A stretch of 64,000 bases of DNA, taken from NCBI RefSeq assembly GCF_900236475.1, contig NZ_LT963352.1:992001-1056000 (forward strand), read 5' to 3'. Below the pieces are notes generated by a model. The model was not told where the DNA came from. It searched no databases and saw nothing but the letters and a program-made list of their open reading frames with translations. Shown here piece by piece: positions 37,858 through 44,868 of this stretch. A program made the position numbers and the translations under genes. This DNA is from Streptomyces chartreusis NRRL 3882 (lineage in GTDB: Bacteria; Actinomycetota; Actinomycetes; Streptomycetales; Streptomycetaceae). Every line of letters starts with the position of its first letter. Within the stretch, counting starts at the first letter, position 1.

Positions 37858-39051
37858 TCACTATGCGCACCCTCCCGACGCCGATCCGACCGCCCTGGCC
37901 GACTCCGAGAAGGTTCTGGCCAAGCTCGATCTCGCCGTGCCGGGCGTGACCCGCACCTTCGACGTGCACGATCCGGCCACCGGTCAGACGATCGCCCGGG
38001 TTCCCGACTTCGACGTCCAGCAGGCCCTCGCCGCCGTCGCCCGCGCCGACGAGGCCGGCCGTTCCTGGGCCGCCACCACCACCCGGCACCGCGCCGACAT
38101 TCTTCGCACCTGGTACGAGCTGATGCTCAGCAACGCCGAGATGATCGCCCTGCTCATCACCCGCGAGATGGGCAAGCCGCTCGCCGAGGCCCGCGCAGAG
38201 GTCTCCTAGGGGGCGGACTTCGTCCGCTGGTACGCGGAGGAAGCGGTACGCCCGGCCGGAAAATCCGCGACGCCCCGGTCGGCGGGGCCCGTCTGTTCAC
38301 CCGGCGCGCGCCGGTGGGGCTGTCGGTCCTCATCACCCGTGGAACATCCCCCTCGCCATGGCCACCCGCAAGATCGCCCCCGCGCTGGCATCCGGCTGCC
38401 CCGTCGTCATCAGACCCGCCCTTGACCACGATCTTCGCGGTCCAGCTCGCCATCGCGGCCGGTGTCCCCGAAGACCTGGTGCAGGTCGTGACCACCACGG
38501 ACGCCCCCGCCTTCAGCACCGCCGTGCTGTCCGATCCGCGGGTGCGCAAGGTGTCCTTCACCGGCTCGACCGCGGTCGGCAAGGTCCTCCTGCATCTGCG
38601 GCGGACAACGTGCTGAAGAGCTCCATGGAACTGGGCGGCAACGCCCCGCTGCTGGTCTTCGACGACGCCGACCTGGAACGGGCGGTCGACGGGGCGTTCG
38701 CCGCCAAGATGACCACGTACCGGCCGACGCCGACCTCGCCCGCACCGAGATCTTCGGACCGGTCGCCGTCATCCAGCGCTTCTCCCACCAGGACGAGGCC
38801 ATAGCCCGCGCCAACGACACCGAGCACGGCCTGGCCGGCTACGTCTTCACCGAGAACCTCGACCGCGCCTTCAACGTGGCCGACCAACTCGCCACCGGCC
38901 TGGTCGGCATCAACCAGGGCGTCCCCTCCAACCGGCCGCACCGTTCGGCGGCATCAAGCAGTCCGGCCTCGGACACGAGGGCAGCAGCGAAGGACTCGAG
39001 GAGTACGAGGAGATCCGCTACCACAACCTCCAACTGCGCCCCACCACGTGA
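37858..39051 (+). pseudogene. Decayed succinate-semialdehyde dehydrogenase (aldehyde dehydrogenase family)
   Basis: Recognisable along its length: VTRTFDVHDPATGQTIARV, EMIALLITREMGKPLAEARAEVS, then a TAG stop at 38207 where the intact copy has a sense codon, DFVRWYAEEAVRP, FTGSTAVGKVLL, ELGGNAPLLVFDDADLERAVDGAF, EIFGPVAVIQRFSHQDEAIARAND and FGGIKQSGLGHEGS. At least four frameshifts, and the catalytic Cys segment (about 60 residues) is deleted near 38725. The intact paralogue is at 47756-49195. Confidence 0.85.
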
Positions 39052-39137
39052 CCCATGTCGGGGGCGACACCCCTGCTGTCGCTGCTCAGCGGCTGGCGGA
39101 CTGAGAGAGGGCTGATGCGGCTATAAGGGGCAGGGGC

Positions 39138-39420
39138 ATGAGCGAAACCGGAACGGCGGCAGAGCGTCCCAGGCGGGCGACAGCGCGCGAGAAGCTGCTC
39201 GCCGCTCCAACGGGGCCCTGACCATCGTGGCCCTCGTCATAGAGGCCGACGTCCCCCGCAACGCCCTCACCCAGCGAAACCTCGAACTGAAGAACGAGTT
39301 CTACGCCAAGGTCAAAGCCCGAGCACACCGACGCCGCGACCGGGCTACGCAAACAGGTCGTACGGCTCAAGGAACTCCGCTCCAGCACACACCATCTCCG
39401 CCCGACTGACGCCGAATCAC
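39138..39420 (+). pseudogene. Frameshifted remnant of a small mobile-element-type DNA-binding protein
   Basis: Three consecutive frames give RRATAREKLLAAP, ALTIVALVIEADVPRNALTQRN and RKQVVRLKELRS. The helix-turn-helix-like EADVPRNALTQR followed by a KQVVRLKEL coiled coil resembles short proteins encoded beside actinobacterial tyrosine-recombinase transposons. If so, it is the only trace of a mobile element in the island. Assignment by resemblance only. Confidence 0.35.
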
Positions 39421-39703
39421 CAGTGCGCTGCCGAGGATGACCCTCGTCGACGGACGAGCGGGTGAGACGCGCAGTCGGCTCAGCCAGGTCTGGCCGGCCA
39501 CCCGTAGCGTGCTCCAGTGCATTCGGCGAGGCAAGGCTTGGTGGCCGAGATCCTTTCCGACAACGCGGTCAGACAGCGGTACTGCCACCCCATCCACCGC
39601 GGCGGCGGTGCGAGGATTCAGCGGCCCGCGGACGCCGGCCCTGCCCAACCGGTGTCCCTCGGTCGGGTCGCGGGCTCAACCAGGGGGTGCCGTCCCGGGC
39701 CGG
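39421..39703. other. Unassigned debris
   Basis: No frame here has a recognisable family. The minus strand from 39648 reads TWLSRLRVSPARPSTRVILG, which could be transposase-like, but no catalytic residues are visible. Confidence 0.3.
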
Positions 39704-40810
39704 TCAGTTGAGGAATCCGCGGGCGTCGACCGGCCACCGCTGCAGCGACGTGCCCGTGCTGTCGGTGACGATCAGTTCCTCGAAATTGATGACGACCGGG
39801 CATACGTGGTTCGGCACCACCGGTATGACGGTGCCCACGCTGGGGCGGAAGTCGCCGTCCGGCAGCGGGAGGAATCCGTGGTACTCGTTGAGCTTGGACA
39901 GGACGGCCTTCGTGCCGGCGACGCCTCCGTAGCCGAGTTCGGGGCTGCCTTCGCGGCTGAGGGCCTTGGTGCCCGCATCGAGGATGAGCTGGTCGGGGAC
40001 CCAGTCGCTGACCACGGTGGCAGCGACGAACAGCGCGATCTGATCATCGGTGCAGGCGCCGAGCCGGGTGTTGTTCAGGTCGCAGAAGACGTACTCGCCG
40101 GGACGGATCTCGGTGATCACGCTGCTGGTGGCGAACTCGACGGTGGGCGTGGAACCGGCGCTGACCACCGCTGCGGTGATGCCGACGCCGGCGAGGCTGC
40201 GTACGGCGGTGGTGAGCGCGGCATCCTGGTCCTGCGCGGCGCGCTCGCGAGCGTCCCGGCCGGAACTGCCGTGACCTGGATACGTGAAGACGCCCACCGG
40301 CACCAGGCCGCGCTTGCGGGCGGCGAGTGCGAGGTCGCCCGCAAGCTCGGGCGGGGCCCCGGAACGACGGGCGCCGCAGTCGACCTCGACCATGACCTGC
40401 AGTCGGTCCGGTTCGTCTCCCATCGCGTCGGCGAGGGCCTCGATCGCCGCGACGTTGTCGACGCCGACCCGCAGCCGGGCGGACTCGGCGAGCCGGCGGA
40501 TGCGCGGGCCCTTCGTTCCCGCGGGCCAGATGGGGTAGGCGAGGAAGATGTCGTCGAATCCCGCCGCGGCGAAGACCTCGGCCTCACCGACATTGCCCGC
40601 GGTGATTCCGACCGCCCCGGCCTCGACCTGGCGCCGCCCGATCTCCACACACTTGTGCGTCTTGACGTGCGGCCTGACATCGAGGTTGTGCTGGTCGGCG
40701 AAGGCCTGCATGCGGTCGATGTTGTCCTGCATGACATCGACCAGCACGATCGGCGCGGGAGTGTCGATTCGCTCGACCAGGGTGTCGAGTGCTCGTTGAA
40801 GCCGGTTCAC
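39704..40810 (-). CDS. PLP-dependent D-threonine aldolase / D-serine dehydratase family enzyme
   Basis: A 368-residue fold-type III PLP enzyme. GTG 40810 follows a strong GGAGG. The N-terminal alanine-racemase-like barrel contains DVRPHVKTHK, with the Schiff-base Lys, and GITAGNVGEAEVFA; the C-terminal domain has the zinc ligands in VPNHVCP (His-x-Cys). Family members cleave D-threonine or D-3-hydroxyaspartate to glycine plus an aldehyde/glyoxylate, or dehydrate D-serine; which applies is not decidable. It is the only intact copy of three in the window. A RidA remnant lies just upstream. Confidence 0.87.
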   Translation of the reverse strand: MNRLQRALDTLVERIDTPAPIVLVDVMQDNIDRMQAFADQHNLDVRPHVKTHKCVEIGRRQVEAGAVGITAGNVGEAEVFAAAGFDDIFLAYPIWPAGTKGPRIRRLAESARLRVGVDNVAAIEALADAMGDEPDRLQVMVEVDCGARRSGAPPELAGDLALAARKRGLVPVGVFTYPGHGSSGRDARERAAQDQDAALTTAVRSLAGVGITAAVVSAGSTPTVEFATSSVITEIRPGEYVFCDLNNTRLGACTDDQIALFVAATVVSDWVPDQLILDAGTKALSREGSPELGYGGVAGTKAVLSKLNEYHGFLPLPDGDFRPSVGTVIPVVPNHVCPVVINFEELIVTDSTGTSLQRWPVDARGFLN

Positions 40811-40884
40811 GCTGCCTCCTTTTTGGTTCTGCCTGAAATGATCGAGGGGCGCGGGTGCTGAATCCCTCCGATGCCCTCGTGGTG

Positions 40885-40980
40885 CGAGCTTGCCGTCCGT
40901 TCTCGCCTGCACCTCGATGAGCAGTTCACCGGCCGCATTGACGACATTCGCCTGCTCACCGAAGTGCACAGCGGCGCGTG
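40885..40980 (-). pseudogene. RidA-family remnant
   Basis: In the minus frame FGEQANVVNAAGELLIEV and DGKLA, which matches NVVNAASELL-type blocks of the intact RidA at 57571 (QVANAASELLIEVLGENGRHA). Only about 30 residues persist. It precedes the aldolase gene exactly as the intact RidA precedes the broken aldolase copy at 58 kb, so the two loci are mirror-image survivors. Confidence 0.5.
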
Positions 40981-41269
40981 CGCGTTGAGCGCCGCACGGC
41001 GCGCGAGCGGGTCTCGGCGCGGGCGGTCGACGGCTCGGGACAGGTGGCAGGCTGCCAGTCCCATGTCGGCCAGCCACTGGCTCGTGGTCCGCGGGATGAT
41101 GCCTAGCAGCTTCTGGGTGGAGGACTCCGGCGTGTCGAACAGCCCGGCACGGTACTCATCACGCCGTAGCAGTCAAACGAAACACATTCCGGCCGGAACT
41201 GGAGGGAATGGCCATGAGGATGCTCCTGTCTTTACCCTGGGAGTAACTTCCCGTGTTCGGGACTGGCCT
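40981..41269. other. Unassigned debris upstream of RidA remnant
   Basis: On the minus strand it encodes YRAGLFDTPESSTQKLLG and TTSQWLADMGL, plausible protein sequence that I cannot place. No promoter motif of the island type is seen. Confidence 0.3.
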
Positions 41270-42349
41270 TCAGGAATGCCCGTGACGGGCTTCCCTGAGG
41301 TGCGCGTCGACGTCGTCCAGGCTCACGGTCAAGGAACGCTCGACATTGATCCAGTCGTCCTTGGCGTGACCTAGGAGGTACTCGCGCCGTTCGGGTGCGC
41401 GCTCCGCGCGCCAGTTCGTGATCAGCGCACGCAGTGTGAGCCGTGCCAACGCGGCGATCGGGAGCAGCGGGAGTTCCGAGGCCTGGATCGGCCGCTTCAG
41501 TTGGTAGCCGGCGGCGAAGGCGCAGGCGTCCCGCCAGGGATGGTCCGGCGTCCGGCCGAGCAGGTTCGCCATGGGAACGGCGGGGTCGAAGATCGCCGCA
41601 CTGCGCACCGTGTCGCCGAAGTCGATGACGCCGGTGACGAAGTGATCGCTCCGTGGATCGACCACGATGTTGTAAGGGCTGAAGTCACCGTGGATCACTT
41701 GGGTTTCGAGATCATTCAGCCTCGGGACGACGTTTTCGCCGAAGAGCCGGAAGACCGATTGGGCCAACTGTCGGTGCCCGGGGCTGGGCGTGTGCTCGAC
41801 CAGTTCGGTCATCTGGTGGAAATGGCGGATGTCCCATGCCAGACCTCGTCGGTCCGCCGGGTGCGTGAACGGCCTGAGCGCCACGTCGATCAGCCCCAGC
41901 ATCTCGCCCGCCTGGGAGAGCCGCTCCGCGTCCGGGTTCGCATCTGCCAGGACCTGGCCTTCGACGAAGTGGAACACGCGCAGGATGCGGGTCCTGCCGT
42001 CGTTCAGCCTGATCGTGACATGGTCGTCCGCGTCGGCGGTCAGCTTCACCCGCTGGACGGGCAGGTGCGCAGCGGTGGTTTCGAGGTAGCGCATCGCTGC
42101 GGTCTGGAGGGCGACGACCGCCTCCGCCTCGTCAGGTGGTGAGACCTTCACGAGGTAGTTGCCCGAGTCGGTACTGAGCCTGAACGTGTCGTCCTTCTCG
42201 GTCGCCAGTCGCCCCAAGCGCCCGGTGAGGCGGTAGCGCTCGTCAAGGAGATTGCTCACCAGCAGCACGTCGATGGGCTCGTGGGACGACGTCAGGCCGC
42301 TCTCCTCGAGGAGCCGCTGAGCGTGGTTCGTAGCTGGTGAGGTGTTCAC
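41270..42349 (-). CDS. APH-fold amino-alcohol kinase (hydroxylysine-kinase-like)
   Basis: A 359-residue kinase of the aminoglycoside/choline kinase fold. A nucleotide lysine sits in NYLVKVSPPDE near residue 70; the catalytic loop is VIHGDFSPYNIVVD at about 218 and the metal motif GVIDFGDTVRS at about 240. Overall organisation fits the HYKK/AGPHD1 and homoserine-kinase II branches rather than resistance kinases. GTG 42349 follows AGGGA. Its promoter is one arm of the inverted repeat shared with the aminotransferase-fold gene at 43338, which resembles phospho-lyases acting on such phosphorylated products. Confidence 0.8.
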   Translation of the reverse strand: MNTSPATNHAQRLLEESGLTSSHEPIDVLLVSNLLDERYRLTGRLGRLATEKDDTFRLSTDSGNYLVKVSPPDEAEAVVALQTAAMRYLETTAAHLPVQRVKLTADADDHVTIRLNDGRTRILRVFHFVEGQVLADANPDAERLSQAGEMLGLIDVALRPFTHPADRRGLAWDIRHFHQMTELVEHTPSPGHRQLAQSVFRLFGENVVPRLNDLETQVIHGDFSPYNIVVDPRSDHFVTGVIDFGDTVRSAAIFDPAVPMANLLGRTPDHPWRDACAFAAGYQLKRPIQASELPLLPIAALARLTLRALITNWRAERAPERREYLLGHAKDDWINVERSLTVSLDDVDAHLREARHGHS

Positions 42350-42382
42350 GGTCAGTCCCTATCGGAGGAGCCAGGCCTGCGA

Positions 42383-42426
42383 CTTGTCGATTGTCGACGA
42401 TAAGAATATTGTCGACCACTGTCAAC
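42383..42426 (-). promoter_or_regulatory. Kinase promoter with GTCGAC operators
   Basis: On the minus strand TTGACA (42425-42420), 17 bases, TATCGT (42402-42397). Two GTCGAC cores 18 bp apart and a third half-site (TTGTCGAT) overlay the promoter, so a bound regulator would exclude polymerase. The kinase start is about 45 bases downstream. Near-identical to the promoter at 43251. Confidence 0.7.
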
Positions 42427-42529
42427 GGGCCCGAACTTCCCTCATGCCCACTCTGCGGAACCCTCGAGAAGGGCCTGACCCGCGCGCCGCGGGTTCACAG
42501 CGGACGGCACTGGCAGGAGAGAGCAGCGG
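42383..42529 (+). repeat. Left arm of ~145 bp inverted repeat
   Basis: Reverse-complement matches 43147-43293 almost throughout, with about 12 substitutions and one single-base indel. It spans the promoter/operator and the leader CATGCCCACTCTGCGGAACC up to a ribosome-site-like GGAGAGAGC. It therefore is a duplicated bidirectional promoter region, not a transposon end. Confidence 0.85.
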
Positions 42530-42554
42530 CCCGGGATCGACGGGCTCCTTACAG

Positions 42555-42910
42555 CTACAACGCCATCAACTGCTGTGCTGCCGTGAGGGTGGTGTGCCGG
42601 TCACGGCCCCGGGCGGTGGCTCGAGCACGGCGGGTGATGCGGGCAGGCCGAGTGCGGTCCTGGGTTGCTCCCGGTGCAGGGCCGGGTCCCAGGACATGGA
42701 AGCCGAGGCGCGCACGGCGCAGGACGAGGCCCGTGTGCTGCTGGATGCGCCGCGGAGCACGACCGCGCTGCGCGGGCCGACTTCGATCCGGGTTTGTCGA
42801 GGCACAGCCGCCGTACGCCGGGCGACATGATCGGTGATGACGCGTGCGGGAACCGGTCGGTGCGTGACGGGTGGACCGATGGGCATGTGGAGGCGCTGGA
42901 CGCTATCGGC
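42555..42910 (+). pseudogene. Internal fragment of an FAD/Fe-S 2-hydroxyacid dehydrogenase
   Basis: In frame: CREGGVPVTAPGGGSSTAG, EARTAQDEARVLLDAPRS, and after a shift MIGDDACGNRSVRDGWTDGHVEALDA. These align with residues about 68-165 of the intact protein at 44865 (CRETRVPVTARGGGTSMAG; MIGNDACGNRSVRHGRTSGHVEALEI). Neither end of the gene remains. It lies between the arms of the inverted repeat. Confidence 0.8.
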
Positions 42911-42929
42911 CGACTCGGGCACCAGCCGT

Positions 42930-43073
42930 TCCTCAATGTTCCCGTACGTCGCCCTCGACTCGGCTGCGCTCTTCATCGACGACGACCCCATCCTGACCTG
43001 TACCGGTGCCGCCTCTGGCGTCGACGTCTGCCTGCACACCGTGCGCAAGGACCACGGCCGCTCACCGGCGTGA
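42930..43073 (+). pseudogene. Fragment of a GlxA-type (DJ-1/PfpI-AraC) regulator
   Basis: The frame reads YVALDSAALFIDDDPILTCTGAASGVDVCLHTVRKDHG, in two blocks typical of the end of the DJ-1/PfpI domain of GlxA/FtrA regulators (LTSAGxAAGxDLCLHxVRxDHG). The AraC DNA-binding part is missing. A lost regulator of the island is one reading. Confidence 0.5.
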
Positions 43074-43093
43074 TGGAGCCGGCCTGACGCGGG

Positions 43094-43144
43094 TCAGTGC
43101 GGACCCTGGGGAGCGGTGTCGAGCCAGTAGGGGGTGAACTTCAT
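43094..43144 (-). pseudogene. N-terminal stub of an FAD-dependent oxidoreductase
   Basis: MKFTPYWLDTAPQG, preceded by AAGGAG, then a stop after 16 codons. The TPYWLDTAP beginning is typical of DadA-like FAD oxidoreductases. It is what the right arm of the inverted repeat would have expressed on the minus strand. Confidence 0.45.
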
Positions 43145-43146
43145 GT

Positions 43147-43293
43147 CGCCGCTCTCTCCTTGCCAGTGCCGTCCGCGGTGAACGCGCGGCGCGTGGGTCA
43201 GGCCCTTTTCGAGGGTTCCGCAGAGTGGGCATGAGGGAAGTTCGGGCCTGTTGACAGTTGTCGACAATGTTCTTATCGTCGACAATCGACAAG
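43147..43293 (-). repeat. Right arm of ~145 bp inverted repeat
   Basis: See the left arm at 42383. The two arms are separated by about 620 bp of pseudogene sequence. Each points its promoter outward: kinase to the left, aminotransferase-fold gene to the right. Confidence 0.85.
43251..43293 (+). promoter_or_regulatory. Aminotransferase-fold gene promoter with GTCGAC operators
   Basis: TTGACA at 43251-43256, spacer 17, TATCGT at 43274-43279, with TTGTCGACAAT, ATCGTCGACAAT and a TCGACAAG half-site over and after it. The cores TTGTCGACAA fit the GntR palindrome pattern TnGTCnACnA. Confidence 0.72.
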
Positions 43294-43337
43294 ATTTCAG
43301 CGATCAACCCCGGACGAGACCAGAGGTGTGCCTGCCG

Positions 43338-44687
43338 ATGACTTCGACGCTGAGTCGGGCGATAGCCCACTACCCCAACCGGTTCGACCCCGGGGTACTG
43401 GGCGAGCTCCCCGAACACCTCCGAGAGACCATCCAGCGCCGGAACAAGGTGCTGGGCCCTGGCTACACACTCATCTACAAGGAGCCGGTCGAGTTCGTCT
43501 CCGGTCACGGGGCCCACCTGATCGACCGTGACGGCAACGACTACCTGGACGCGTACAACAACGTCCCGTGCGTCGGGCACGCCCACCCCCACGTGGCCGA
43601 GGCCGTCGCCCGCCAGATGGCGATGGTCAACACCAACACGCGCTACGTCCAGGAAGCCCTGGTCGACTACGCGGAGCGGCTGCTTTCGACGTTCCCCGAG
43701 GAGCTGTCCAAGCTGAGCATCGCGTGCAGCGGGTCGGAGGCGAACGACCTGGCGGTACGGGTGGCGCGATTCCACACCGGCGGCGAGGGCATCATCGTCA
43801 CCCGCTGGGCCTACCACGGCATCACCCGGGAGGTGGCGAGCTTCTCACCGCACCTGGGTGCGGGATCACCGCTGGGCCCGAACGTCCGGCTCATCGATCC
43901 GCCGGACCCGCGCCTCGCCGTGCCGGGAACCACGCTCGCCGAGCACATGCGGCAGCAGGTGCGCGGCGCGATCGCCGACCTGGAGCGCCACGGCTACCGC
44001 CTGGCGGCGCTGATCACCGACTGCGCCTATACCAGCGACGGCATCTTCACCGACCCGGTCGACTACATGCAGGGCGTGGTGGAGGAGGTGCACGCGGCCG
44101 GCGGTGTCTACATCGCGGACGAGGTCCAGTCGGGATTCGCCCGGCTCGGGGAGTCGATGTGGGGCTTCAGCCGGCATGGTGTGCTGCCGGACATCGTCAC
44201 CATGGGCAAGCCGATGGGTAACGGAATGCCGATCTCGGGTGTGGTCTTCCGCCCGGAGGTCTGCGAGGAGTTCGGACGCAACGTCCGCTACTTCAACACC
44301 TTCGGAGGCAGCTCGATCCCCGTGGCCGCCGGCGCCGCGGTGCTGGACGTCCTCGAGAAGGAGAACGTGCAGCAGCGCGTCCTGGAGAGCGGCAACGCTC
44401 TGCGCGCGGGGCTGCGGGAGATCACCAAGGATTCCCCGTACGTCGCCGAAGTCCGCGGCGCCGGTCTGTATGTCGGCGTGGAGATCGTGAAGGACCGCGA
44501 AACTCTTGAACCGGACCGGCTGCTGACCGAAGACGTCATCAACGACATGCGCGATCGCCGGATCCTCATCAACGGCACGGGCAAGTCGGCGAACACCCTG
44601 AAGATCCGCCCGCCGCTGGCCTTCGACTCCGCCGATGTGACCCGATTCCTGGAAACCTTCGCCGAGGTCGCGAAGAACCGTCTGTGA
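43338..44687 (+). CDS. Class III aminotransferase-fold enzyme, phospho-lyase-like
   Basis: A 449-residue fold-type I PLP enzyme. The Schiff-base Lys lies in PDIVTMGKPMGNGMP; the PLP phosphate loop is CSGSEANDLAVRVAR and the carboxylate-side Asp is in YIADEVQSG. The combination NNVPCVGHAHPHV, MVNTNTRYVQEALVDYAERL, TMGKPMGNGMP and LKIRPPLAF is that of the ethanolamine-phosphate and phosphohydroxylysine phospho-lyase branch (human ETNPPL/PHYKPL), not of GabT. Divergent from an APH-type kinase on a matched promoter, it likely eliminates phosphate and ammonia from the kinase product to give an aldehyde. Real transamination cannot be excluded. Confidence 0.82.
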   Translation: MTSTLSRAIAHYPNRFDPGVLGELPEHLRETIQRRNKVLGPGYTLIYKEPVEFVSGHGAHLIDRDGNDYLDAYNNVPCVGHAHPHVAEAVARQMAMVNTNTRYVQEALVDYAERLLSTFPEELSKLSIACSGSEANDLAVRVARFHTGGEGIIVTRWAYHGITREVASFSPHLGAGSPLGPNVRLIDPPDPRLAVPGTTLAEHMRQQVRGAIADLERHGYRLAALITDCAYTSDGIFTDPVDYMQGVVEEVHAAGGVYIADEVQSGFARLGESMWGFSRHGVLPDIVTMGKPMGNGMPISGVVFRPEVCEEFGRNVRYFNTFGGSSIPVAAGAAVLDVLEKENVQQRVLESGNALRAGLREITKDSPYVAEVRGAGLYVGVEIVKDRETLEPDRLLTEDVINDMRDRRILINGTGKSANTLKIRPPLAFDSADVTRFLETFAEVAKNRL

Positions 44688-44718
44688 CAGCCTGACCGAT
44701 CGGCAACTGGAGAGACCC

Positions 44719-44868
44719 ATGGAGTTCGAGAGCAAGCCGAGGTTCGTCACGTTCGACATGAACGGGACGCCGATCCAGCGGGCCATCGACAAGACGGCGG
44801 TGGACGAGGGCCTCCAGGCATGGGCGACCGCGGTCGACGCCGGCACATCGGGAGCGGCACGGCGATGA
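44719..44868 (+). pseudogene. N-terminal remnant of a HAD-family hydrolase
   Basis: MEFESKPRFVTFDMNGTPI begins like the intact HAD protein at 56842 (KPKFVTFDMNGTLI) and then diverges, ending at TGA after 49 codons. A frame-preserving stub: its stop overlaps the ATG of the next gene (ATGA). It keeps the nucleophile Asp but not the rest of the active site. Confidence 0.75.

Noticed and set aside
42383..43293. Inverted repeats as ends of an insertion sequence
   Set aside because: The spacer holds catabolic-gene debris and no transposase, and the arms contain promoter and operator sequence rather than terminal repeats with target duplications.
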